Shown piece by piece: positions 1 through 8,490 of a DNA stretch of 32,497 bases. The notes under the pieces were generated by a model. It saw nothing but the letters and a program-made list of their open reading frames with translations. It was not told the origin of the DNA and did no database searches. The position numbers were made by a program, and so were the translations under genes. Location of the stretch: positions 1 to 32,497 of the forward strand of contig JAJXWS010000040.1 in the NCBI GenBank assembly GCA_021781495.1, read 5' to 3'. Source of the stretch: Acidobacteriota bacterium (GTDB taxonomy: Bacteria > Acidobacteriota > Terriglobia > Terriglobales > Acidobacteriaceae). Every line of letters starts with the position of its first letter. The first letter of the stretch is position 1.

Positions 1-327
1 GATGAAGTCCACGCCCAATTCCTGCAGAATCTGCGCCTCGGCAAAGTGCCCAATCCGCGCCTTCGCCATCACCGGAATCGAGACCGCCTGGATAATCTCC
101 TTGATCAGGCTCGGCTTGGCCATCCGGGCCACGCCGCCCTCCGCGCGAATCATGGCCGGCACGCGCTCCAGCGCCATCACTGAGGTGGCGCCCGCCTCCT
201 CGGCAATCCGCGCCTGCTCCACGTTCATCACGTCCATGATGACGCCGCCCTTCAGCATCTCTGCCAGGCCCACTTTCAGGCGCAAACCCGTACCTGCAAC
301 ACTCTTGTTTCCATTCGCTTCTGCCAT
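1..327 (-). CDS. pdxS: Pyridoxal 5'-phosphate synthase lyase subunit PdxS (5' part, runs off left edge)
   Basis: Reading the minus strand from the ATG at 325-327 gives 109 codons without a stop, and the frame leaves the window at base 1. The sequence matches the N-terminal third of PdxS (Pdx1/YaaD): KGGVIMDV near residues 26-33, ALERVPA near 52-58, and VMAKARIGH near 86-94. K89 lies at the position of the lysine that forms the Schiff base with the pentose phosphate. PdxS with the glutaminase PdxT makes pyridoxal phosphate from ribose 5-phosphate (or ribulose 5-phosphate), glyceraldehyde 3-phosphate and ammonia in the cytoplasm. The (beta/alpha)8 barrel is cut after about strand 3, so the second active-site lysine cannot be checked. 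A GAGGT-like ribosome site lies about 8 nt before the start. The gene is divergent from the sigma factor, sharing a gap of about 200 bp. The family call is secure. Confidence 0.95.
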   Translation of the reverse strand, partial: MAEANGNKSVAGTGLRLKVGLAEMLKGGVIMDVMNVEQARIAEEAGATSVMALERVPAMIRAEGGVARMAKPSLIKEIIQAVSIPVMAKARIGHFAEAQILQELGVDFI

Positions 328-526
328 CTTCTTATGACCTCGATTCAGGACTGCATGCGGGCCTCAAAACCCGCCCTGCCTCTCTTCGGCAACAACTATC
401 AGTGTAGCAGCGAAGACATGTACGGTAACGACCGGAAACAAACGCGTTTTCCTCTCACTGCAATCCTTAGCGTATTCCAATCTTTCTGTCCCAACTCTGG
501 TCAGTCGCTTGCACACTTCCATCGGC

Positions 527-1438
527 ATGGACACACTTGACCCGATTGCTGCGCTGTCCCTGCAGGTCTCCGCGTCCAGGGCCCCAGTTACCACCCGTGG
601 AACTCACCCTTCCGTCACAAACCGCTCCACGCGCCGTGCTGCAGCTGCGAACCTGCCCGCAGCGCTCGGCAGCGAACGCGAGAACGTTCTTCTGGAGCAC
701 CTCCCCATCGTGCGCTATCTGGCGCGACGCATCCATGAGCGGCTCCCTCAGCACGTCGATTTAGAAGACCTGGTATCGGCGGGCGTGTTGGGCCTTATGG
801 ATGCCCTGAACAAGTTCGATCCGGCACAGAAGGTACAGTTCCGTAGTTACGCCCAGTTCCGCATACGTGGCGCAATTCTCGATAGTCTGCGCTCGCTCGA
901 CTGGGGGCCGCGCGAGCTGCGCCGCAAGGGCCGCGCCATCGAGGAGGCGATCCGCGTCCTGACTGCGCGGCTGAAACGGCCACCATATGAGGAAGAGATT
1001 GCCGCCGAGCTGGCTCTCGACCTCGAGGCCTATCATCAGCTTCTCGGCGAATTGAAGGGCCTTGAGATTGGCACGCTGCATGCCGAGCGCAACGAGGACT
1101 CCGGCGAGGAAGAGTTGATCTACGTGCAGTGCCGGCCGGAAGAGGATCCGCTCTTTCTCTACCTGCGCGGCGAGCTTGAAGAGCGGCTGACGTCGGCCAT
1201 CGTCGGGCTGCCGGAGCGTGAGCGGCTGGTGATGACGCTCTACTACTTTGAAGAGATGACCATGCGCGAGATTGGCCTGGCGCTTCGCGTTGTCGAGTCG
1301 CGCGTTTCGCAGATGCACGCCTCTGCGGTCGTGCGCCTGCGCACGGCCCTCGGAGACTTTGCCGCCAGAGGCCGGGCGGCTTCCGCGCACAGAAAGGGAT
1401 TTCCCGCGTACCACGCGGTCCGGCCGGGCAAGTGCTAG
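527..1438 (+). CDS. fliA: RNA polymerase sigma-28 family factor (FliA/WhiG type)
   Basis: This is a 303-residue alternative sigma factor. Region 2 spans about residues 52-135, with VRYLARRI, DLVSAGVLGLMDAL, FRSYAQFRIRGAILD and SLDWGPRELRRKGR, the last typical of the FliA/WhiG branch. Region 3 follows at about 140-180 (RPPYEEEIAAEL). Region 4 is at about 224-275 (LPERERLVMTLYYFEEMTMREIG, then a helix-turn-helix). In this family the factor directs polymerase to flagellar, chemotaxis or developmental promoters and is held inactive by FlgM. The N-terminal 45 residues are a non-conserved Ser/Thr/Arg-rich extension. The start is uncertain: I chose the ATG at 527, but an in-frame TTG at 509 is possible, and neither has a clear ribosome site. 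An FlgM-like gene follows 118 bp downstream behind a sigma-28-type promoter, which strongly supports the subclass. No flagellar structural genes lie in the window, so a motility role is not shown. Confidence 0.9.
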   Translation: MDTLDPIAALSLQVSASRAPVTTRGTHPSVTNRSTRRAAAANLPAALGSERENVLLEHLPIVRYLARRIHERLPQHVDLEDLVSAGVLGLMDALNKFDPAQKVQFRSYAQFRIRGAILDSLRSLDWGPRELRRKGRAIEEAIRVLTARLKRPPYEEEIAAELALDLEAYHQLLGELKGLEIGTLHAERNEDSGEEELIYVQCRPEEDPLFLYLRGELEERLTSAIVGLPERERLVMTLYYFEEMTMREIGLALRVVESRVSQMHASAVVRLRTALGDFAARGRAASAHRKGFPAYHAVRPGKC

Positions 1439-1508
1439 CGGCAAAAGATTAGAAAATTCCAAGGAGGCATGTTCCGAGTCCCATTCGATGCGAGCGCTCA
1501 GCAACGGC

Positions 1509-1535
1509 TAGAGAAAAAAAGACCACTGCCGATAA
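1509..1535 (+). promoter_or_regulatory. Sigma-28-type promoter in front of the flgM-like gene
   Basis: TAGAGAAA at 1509-1516, an 11-nt spacer, then GCCGATAA at 1528-1535. The classical sigma-28 promoter is TAAAGTTT-N11-GCCGATAA, so the -10 octamer is perfect, the spacer exact and the -35 partial (TA-AG kept). Transcription would start near 1541-1543, just before the GTGGAG ribosome site (1543-1548) and the ATG at 1557. I know of no other perfect GCCGATAA in the window from reading it through. The placement between a FliA-type gene and its likely anti-sigma gene makes chance unlikely. Confidence 0.72.
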
Positions 1536-1556
1536 TCAAGCCGTGGAGATAGCTCA

Positions 1557-1916
1557 ATGGGCAATCGTAATACCGCTGATTCGTTCCCCGATCGGCTCCC
1601 GGAGCGATTTATGGAAGGCTTTCCAGATCCGTTTCCAGACCGGTTGAAGACCACGCACGCCTCGTCCGCATTCGGTGCGGCTTCTTCGTACAAACAATCT
1701 GCCCCGTGCGCCGACCGCTCGTCCGCACGCAAGGCGACTTTTGCCTATGGCGCCGCGCTGCTTACAGATCCGGAGCCGCAAGACTCCGTGCGTGCCGCCA
1801 AAGTGGCGGAGGTGCGGGCAGCGCTCGCCGCTGGCACGTACCATGTCTCAGCCCAGGCCGTAGCCGGCAAGCTGCTCGATGCCATGCTCGCCGGCAGGCG
1901 CTCCGCGGACAGCTGA
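1557..1916 (+). CDS. flgM: FlgM-like anti-sigma-28 factor
   Basis: This 119-residue protein has a disordered-looking N-terminal half and a C-terminal segment (about residues 77-113) that reads like FlgM: RAAKVAEVRAAL, AAGTYHVSAQAVA, then KLLDAMLAGR. In FlgM these residues form the helices that wrap around sigma-28 and keep it off polymerase. FlgM is usually about 90-100 residues, so this copy has an N-terminal extension. That extension carries a short Pro/Phe/Asp repeat (FPDRL, FPDPF, FPDRL, residues 10-30). The start is the ATG at 1557, with a GTGGAG ribosome site about 8 nt upstream. It sits directly after the FliA-type gene and has its own sigma-28-type promoter, which fits negative feedback. 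In flagellate bacteria FlgM can be exported through the completed hook; that cannot be judged here. The similarity is short but specific, and the context is strong. Confidence 0.82.
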   Translation: MGNRNTADSFPDRLPERFMEGFPDPFPDRLKTTHASSAFGAASSYKQSAPCADRSSARKATFAYGAALLTDPEPQDSVRAAKVAEVRAALAAGTYHVSAQAVAGKLLDAMLAGRRSADS

Positions 1917-1997
1917 CGCGCGGCGATCAAACAGAAGTCGTGTATGCGCGCCGCCGATTGCTCCATCCAGCGCGACGCGAAGCAGGGTGAATCCGTC

Positions 1998-2003
1998 TAT
2001 ACT
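1998..2003 (+). promoter_or_regulatory. -10 element TATACT upstream of the 2023 gene
   Basis: TATACT lies 7 nt before a strong AAAGGA ribosome site (2011-2016) and 19 nt before the TTG start at 2023. No convincing -35 is visible. It would give a very short leader. Confidence 0.4.
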
Positions 2004-2022
2004 CAAGTCGAAAGGATTCGCC

Positions 2023-2250
2023 TTGCTCGCCCCTTTGCGCTTTCTCTGGAACGCAACCCGCGGCCATCGTCTCACGCCCTGGCGGAGCGAGTATCTTCGC
2101 TGGCGTGTCGAAACCTATTCGGGCAAGCGCGCAGAGACGCTGCGGGCAAAAGATATCTTCGGTTTTGTATGGACCAACCGCTGGGAGCTTCTGAACTTTC
2201 TTCTCTGGACCCGGCAGTTGGATCAGGCGGCGCGCAAACGGGATGCATAA
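2023..2250 (+). CDS. Small conserved-looking protein of unknown function
   Basis: This 75-residue protein starts at a TTG preceded by AAAGGA with a 6-nt spacer. The longer in-frame ORF back to 1879 has no ribosome site at its ATG, and its first part overlaps flgM in another frame, so I prefer the short form. The protein is rich in Trp, Arg and aromatic residues (RFLWNATRGHRLTPWRSEYL near the start, FVWTNRWELLNFLLW near residues 48-62) and has no clear transmembrane segment or known motif. From memory, similar short proteins occur in Acidobacteria, but I cannot name a function. Its last 8 bases overlap the start of the VWFA-related gene, so the two are probably cotranscribed and translationally coupled. 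A TATACT -10 element lies just upstream. Confidence 0.6.
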   Translation: MLAPLRFLWNATRGHRLTPWRSEYLRWRVETYSGKRAETLRAKDIFGFVWTNRWELLNFLLWTRQLDQAARKRDA

Positions 2251-3337
2251 GCACACACGGTCCCATTCCGGCGCGATGCAGCACAGTACAGCAACTTCCG
2301 CTCTTCCGCTCCGCAGAAATACGTTGCGTTGTCTGCGCGTCTGCACAGCCCTGTTCTTCTTCGCCGCAATCGCAGGCGCGCAGCAGTTGCCGCCGGCGGA
2401 GCCGCCCATGCCCATGCACGGCAATCAAGCGGACACGCCTACCATCCGCGTCACCACCACAGAGGTTCTTGTTCCCACGCTCGTGGAAAAGCGCGATGGC
2501 AGCATCCTCTACGGCCTGAAGCCGAGCGATTTCGTCGTGCAGGATGATGGCGTCCCGCAAAAGATCCAGGTGCAGCAGGAGATGGATACCGCTCCTGTTT
2601 CGCTCGTCGTAGCCGTGGAGGAGGGAGGCGCCAGCGTGCTCGAGTTTGACAAGCTGGCCCGCCTGGGGCCACTTCTCGATCTCTTCCTCGCGGATCCGCG
2701 CAGCCAGGCGGCCCTCGTCGGCTTTGATTCCAAGCCGCACCTCATTCGCGATTACACGCACTCCGGCGAAGAACTGAATCAGGACCTTCGCACCCTGGAG
2801 CCGGGCGATGGCGGCGCCGCGATTCTCGACACGGTCAGCTATGCGGTTGACCTGCTGGAATCGCAGCCGAAGGAGTTCCGTCGCGTGCTCTTGCTCATCA
2901 GCGAGGAGCGCGACCACGGCAGCAAGCACGCAAAGCCCGCACAAGTCGTTCAAAAGATAGGTCGTTCCGATGTCCTTGTTTTAAGCGTGTCCTTCTCGCC
3001 ATCTCGCGCCGAGCTCTTGCACGACGTCAAGGATTCCGGCGACGACCGCACCCTGAATCTGGTATCGACCCTCGTGATGGCCGTCAAGGCCTTCAAGAAG
3101 AATGTGGCCAGGGAAGTGGCCCTGATGAGCGGCGGCGAGTACACCACGTTCACCGGAGACAAGCGGTTTGAGCAGCGCGTCGTGGATGCGGCCCGGCACG
3201 TGCGCAACCGCTATCTCATCACCTTCAGCCCCTCGAATCCCACGCCCGGTCTGCACACGATTCGCGTCAGCACCACGCAGGACTACGGCGCGCGCATCGT
3301 GGCCCGTGCTAATTACTGGATCCAGCAGCAACAGTGA
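2243..3337 (+). CDS. Secreted VWFA-related (acidobacterial-type) protein
   Basis: This is a 364-residue exported protein. Residues 1-46 form a long basic N-region and a hydrophobic core (CTALFFFAAIAGA), with probable signal peptidase cleavage after AGA. The rest follows the acidobacterial VWFA-related layout. An N-terminal beta segment (VTTTEVLVPTLVEKRDG, then GLKPSDFVVQDDGVPQKI, residues 70-110) leads into a von Willebrand A-like fold up to about residue 345, ending YLITFSPSNPTPGLHTIRV. The normal DxSxS metal site after the first VWA strand is replaced by VEEGGAS (residues 125-131), so metal-dependent ligand binding is doubtful. These proteins are numerous in Acidobacteria and mostly uncharacterised. 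The start is the ATG at 2243, overlapping the previous gene; an ATG at 2276 is an alternative. The family call is firm, the function unknown. Confidence 0.85.
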   Translation: MHKHTRSHSGAMQHSTATSALPLRRNTLRCLRVCTALFFFAAIAGAQQLPPAEPPMPMHGNQADTPTIRVTTTEVLVPTLVEKRDGSILYGLKPSDFVVQDDGVPQKIQVQQEMDTAPVSLVVAVEEGGASVLEFDKLARLGPLLDLFLADPRSQAALVGFDSKPHLIRDYTHSGEELNQDLRTLEPGDGGAAILDTVSYAVDLLESQPKEFRRVLLLISEERDHGSKHAKPAQVVQKIGRSDVLVLSVSFSPSRAELLHDVKDSGDDRTLNLVSTLVMAVKAFKKNVAREVALMSGGEYTTFTGDKRFEQRVVDAARHVRNRYLITFSPSNPTPGLHTIRVSTTQDYGARIVARANYWIQQQQ

Positions 3338-3454
3338 CACCCGCCGCCGTAAGGCTCAGAGACAAAGTAGGTTCCAGCCGCTTTCCACAAATGGCGCCAC
3401 GGCCGCATTCATGGTAATCTCACTGTAGACACTTAAGAGTGGACTGAGAACGCT

Positions 3455-3461
3455 AGAGGAG
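3455..3461 (+). promoter_or_regulatory. Ribosome binding site that fixes the GTG start of rpsO
   Basis: AGAGGAG at 3455-3461 lies 11 nt before GTG 3473 and 14 nt before the next in-frame TTG at 3476. The longer spacing makes the TTG less likely, so GTG is taken as the start. Confidence 0.6.
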
Positions 3462-3472
3462 TAACACACGCC

Positions 3473-3739
3473 GTGTTGGCGACTGCAAAGAAAACCGAAC
3501 TGATTGAACGCTTCCGCACCCACGAGTCGGATACCGGCTCTCCGGAAGTCCAGATTGCAATTCTGAGTGAGCGGATTGGCGAGCTGACGGAACACTTCAA
3601 GACTCACAAGAAGGACCACGCTTCCCGGCGCGGCCTCCTGATGCTGGTCAGCAAGCGCCGCCGTTTGCTGGATTACCTGAAGACCCACGACACGGATCGT
3701 TACCGCGACGTGATCTCCAAACTCGGTATCCGCAAGTAA
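3473..3739 (+). CDS. rpsO: 30S ribosomal protein S15
   Basis: An 88-residue protein, matching the usual 88-89 residues of S15. Diagnostic stretches are the N-terminal helix ([21 protein letters not shown]), [40 protein letters not shown] and the basic end. S15 binds the central domain of 16S rRNA early in 30S assembly and in several bacteria represses its own mRNA. The start is GTG at 3473, behind AGAGGAG. The following gene is pnp, the widely conserved rpsO-pnp order. The 135-bp upstream gap has no clear consensus promoter that I can point to. Confidence 0.97.
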   Translation: MLATAKKTELIERFRTHESDTGSPEVQIAILSERIGELTEHFKTHKKDHASRRGLLMLVSKRRRLLDYLKTHDTDRYRDVISKLGIRK

Positions 3740-3785
3740 TCAGAAAGCAGACTTTGACCCGGAAGCGCCCAGACCGGAAACTGGT

Positions 3786-3935
3786 CACGGCCGCCGTTCT
3801 TCACAGAACCCGTGGCCTTGGTGTACCTGGCGAGCCACACCGGATGCCAGGGCTTGCGCTGAGTTATCGACTCAGCCAGGCCCTGTTGTTCATGCTGGCA
3901 AAACGTGTTTCCGCGCGCGGATCAGAGTTATCCGC
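3786..3935 (+). promoter_or_regulatory. Hairpin-rich rpsO-pnp spacer (possible pnp leader control region)
   Basis: The 282-bp rpsO-pnp gap contains several inverted repeats. (a) CACGG/CCGTG around GTTCT/AGAAC at 3786-3814, with a 5-nt bulge. (b) CAGGGC/GCCCTG enclosing GCTGAGT/ACTCAGC at 3848-3885, loop TATCG. (c) GCGGAT/ATCCGC at 3917-3935. A CCTGGC at 3827-3832 could pair with GCCAGG at 3846-3851 or at 3875-3880, which would compete with (b). None is followed by a real U-tract. In E. coli the same gap holds a terminator and an RNase III-cleaved stem through which PNPase controls its own mRNA. The role here is inferred. Confidence 0.5.
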
Positions 3936-4021
3936 AGCCACGCATGCAGCCAGCTTCATCCCACCCGCAGGCGACTTCCTTCTACAAGTTTCCCAAGTGA
4001 ACAATACGAAACGAGGACTCT

Positions 4022-6454
<2,433 letters not shown>

Positions 6455-6476
6455 GCGCCGCGCTTGACGCGCATGA

Positions 6477-6510
6477 AAACGGCCTGGGCTTTTTGCCCGG
6501 GCCGTTTCTT
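6477..6510 (+). terminator. Rho-independent terminator after pnp
   Basis: AAACGGCC-T-GGGC pairs with GCCC-G-GGCCGTTT (13 positions including one G:U), loop TTTTT, followed by TTTCTTG. It lies 23 bp after the pnp stop and 39 bp before the end of the convergent diguanylate cyclase gene. The reverse strand also ends in a short T-run, so it may serve both genes. Confidence 0.85.
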
Positions 6511-6548
6511 GTCTGGGTGGCTTTCAGTTCCGGCAGCGGGTTCCGGAA

Positions 6549-7868
6549 TCAGCTCAGCGGCGCGATCGGCTCAATCACTGAGGATGGCGTGTCTGGTCCA
6601 CCCGTCTTATCAGATTCGTCCCCCCTCGGTGAGTGCTTCTTGTCGTACATGCGCAGGTCAGCCGCAATGCAAAGCGCCTCTTTTTCGGTTGCGTCATCTG
6701 GAAAGATTGCCAGCCCGATGCTGGCGCCCACATGCACATTGTGCTCGCCAATCCGCAGCGGCTGATTCAACAGCTCAGCCAGCGAGCGAGCCACCTGGGC
6801 CGCGCTGAGCGCGTTGATCGGCTCTTCCAAAATGAACGAGAACTCATCGCCGCCCGTGCGTGCCACCGTATCCGAGCGGCGCACGCGGTTCAAAAATATC
6901 TCGCCAACCTGTTGCAGCAACTGGTCGCCGGCGTGATGCCCGAGCGTATCGTTCACCTGCTTGAAGTGATCCAGGTCCACCACCAGCAGCGCAGCCTTGG
7001 ATCCGGCGCGGCGCGCGCGTTCCAGCGCGACAGAGAGACGGTCAAGAAACAGTCGCCGATTGGGCAGCCCCGTCAGTTCGTCATGCAGTGCCAGATACTT
7101 GTTGTGTTCAATCTGCTCCTCCAGCAGCAGAAGAATCATTCCCACGGCCACAATGAATTTCGGAAGATTCCACACGCCGCTTTCGACATGTATATCTGGC
7201 CTCACCGCAGTCATCACAGGAACTGCGACAAAAACGGCAGCCCACCCGATAAATCCGAAGACCGTGATCTGCGCTCCCGTCGTCTCCAGCCTGTAGCTAT
7301 AGATCAGAAAGAGGCAGCATCCCAGGTACACCGTGAACAGAAGGCCATTCAGAGCCAGCCCTCTGCCGATATCGGGAAGGTTCTGGAAGTTCAGCAGAAA
7401 GACGGAGAGTACGGCATAAAGGCCTACCACAAGCCAGCGAAGCGGATGGCATATCCGATGAATCGTCGACACGGCCAGGCCAAACGGCACAACGCCCACC
7501 AGCAGGGCGGCAACTGTCATTGCCCAGCCCGGCGTGCTCTCGCTGTTGACTGCGACAATGTATAGCAGGCTCACGCCCAGCAGAGCGAAGGTCATCCAGC
7601 GGCTTGAGACGTCGTGCCGATAGGGGATGGACGCAAGCATGAACAGCAGGCCTGCACCGACCAGTGCGCTAAGACCAAAATCGGCTGCCACGGTCCCCCA
7701 GATTCCCGGAAGAGGCGCAAACAGGAGCGCTGCGAAATGGGCAACAACCAGCATCCAGCCGGTGAGCCACAGGGCTGAGACGGAGGTATGCCTCCGCCGC
7801 GCCACCGAAGCAAATGCGCTGGCCATTACCCCAAAGACCACCAAGTCCGGGAGTCGCCCCCAGTCCAC
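6549..7868 (-). CDS. Membrane-anchored diguanylate cyclase (GGDEF domain)
   Basis: This 439-residue protein has an N-terminal half (about residues 5-250) made of roughly seven to eight hydrophobic segments, then a C-terminal GGDEF domain that makes cyclic di-GMP from two GTP. The cyclase signature is complete: DELTGLPNRR near residues 263-272, DLDHFKQVND, and GGDEF at 339-343. RRSD sits five residues before GGDEF and matches the RxxD inhibitory site, so product inhibition is likely. There is no EAL domain. The membrane part resembles integral sensory modules in general, but I cannot assign a named family. The start is GTG 7868, with AGGAG 6 nt upstream. The gene converges on pnp. The last 25 residues are a polar Pro/Ser/Asp-rich tail. 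Confidence 0.92.
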   Translation of the reverse strand: MDWGRLPDLVVFGVMASAFASVARRRHTSVSALWLTGWMLVVAHFAALLFAPLPGIWGTVAADFGLSALVGAGLLFMLASIPYRHDVSSRWMTFALLGVSLLYIVAVNSESTPGWAMTVAALLVGVVPFGLAVSTIHRICHPLRWLVVGLYAVLSVFLLNFQNLPDIGRGLALNGLLFTVYLGCCLFLIYSYRLETTGAQITVFGFIGWAAVFVAVPVMTAVRPDIHVESGVWNLPKFIVAVGMILLLLEEQIEHNKYLALHDELTGLPNRRLFLDRLSVALERARRAGSKAALLVVDLDHFKQVNDTLGHHAGDQLLQQVGEIFLNRVRRSDTVARTGGDEFSFILEEPINALSAAQVARSLAELLNQPLRIGEHNVHVGASIGLAIFPDDATEKEALCIAADLRMYDKKHSPRGDESDKTGGPDTPSSVIEPIAPLS

Positions 7869-7895
7869 CCGCTACTCCTCGTTTCTTCCAAATTG

Positions 7896-7910
7896 CTAAA
7901 TCTAGTTTAG
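7896..7910. repeat. Short inverted repeat upstream of the diguanylate cyclase
   Basis: CTAAA-TCTAG-TTTAG, a 5-bp inverted repeat about 28 bp upstream of the GTG start of the cyclase. It could be an operator or chance in an AT-rich stretch. Confidence 0.25.
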
Positions 7911-8055
7911 AATCAATAATCTTTCACGATGACATAACTCTGCCTGGCGTGCGAGTAACTTTGGAGCACACTTCTGTAACCATCTTGCCCGTCACCACTC
8001 TTGATTGATTCGATTACCCGTGCGAAATATCTCCGGTGACCAGCGCGTCCTCAAC

Positions 8056-8061
8056 TAGACT
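8056..8061 (+). promoter_or_regulatory. Possible -10 element (TAGACT) 7 nt before an ATG
   Basis: TAGACT, then CTTAGGG, then ATG 8069. The AGGG abuts the ATG and is too close to act as a normal ribosome site, so a leaderless start is possible. No -35 is visible. Confidence 0.3.
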
Positions 8062-8068
8062 CTTAGGG

Positions 8069-8479
8069 ATGGCTGCCAGCTTGTACATCGTTGTGGAAGG
8101 CGAAGATCCCGGATTCGACATCTTTGTGAACGGCCATGCCCTGGCACGGAACGAAGATGCCCTTGAGCGTCTGGCAGAGCGCCTGTCCGTCCATCCGCTG
8201 CTCGACTTCTTCTCCGCGGACGAGAACTCCATGGCCGTCCTGCTGGAGCAGGGGGCAGGGAATCCCGATTGGGTCAATCATCTGCCTCAGCCGCAGTGGT
8301 TCGCGGCCTCCGAGGGGCTGGCAAGCATACGCGCGCTCAAGGATTTTCTGATTGCAACGCCCGCGGCCCTGGGCTCGGAGACTCCGCTGGTCGTGCAGGA
8401 GCTTCGCGAATACGAACGCGTACTCCAGAAGACGGAGAGGTTCGGGCTGCGCTGGCATCTGGCTGTCAGCTGGCGCTAG
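8069..8479 (+). CDS. Conserved-looking hypothetical protein
   Basis: A soluble 136-residue acidic protein starting MAASLYIVVEGEDPGFDIF. I recognise no domain. Its alternation of short strands and helices, the phrase HPLLDFFSADEN (about residues 40-51) and the lack of Cys, signal peptide or membrane segment suggest a small cytoplasmic protein. The reading frame extends up to a GTG at 8036, but the natural-looking N-terminus is the ATG at 8069. The only purine run there (AGGG) directly touches the ATG. It converges on murA with an 11-bp gap and is separated from the divergent cyclase gene by 200 bp. Codon use resembles the neighbours, so it looks like a real gene. Confidence 0.65.
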   Translation: MAASLYIVVEGEDPGFDIFVNGHALARNEDALERLAERLSVHPLLDFFSADENSMAVLLEQGAGNPDWVNHLPQPQWFAASEGLASIRALKDFLIATPAALGSETPLVVQELREYERVLQKTERFGLRWHLAVSWR

Positions 8480-8490
8480 ATGCTGCTCTG

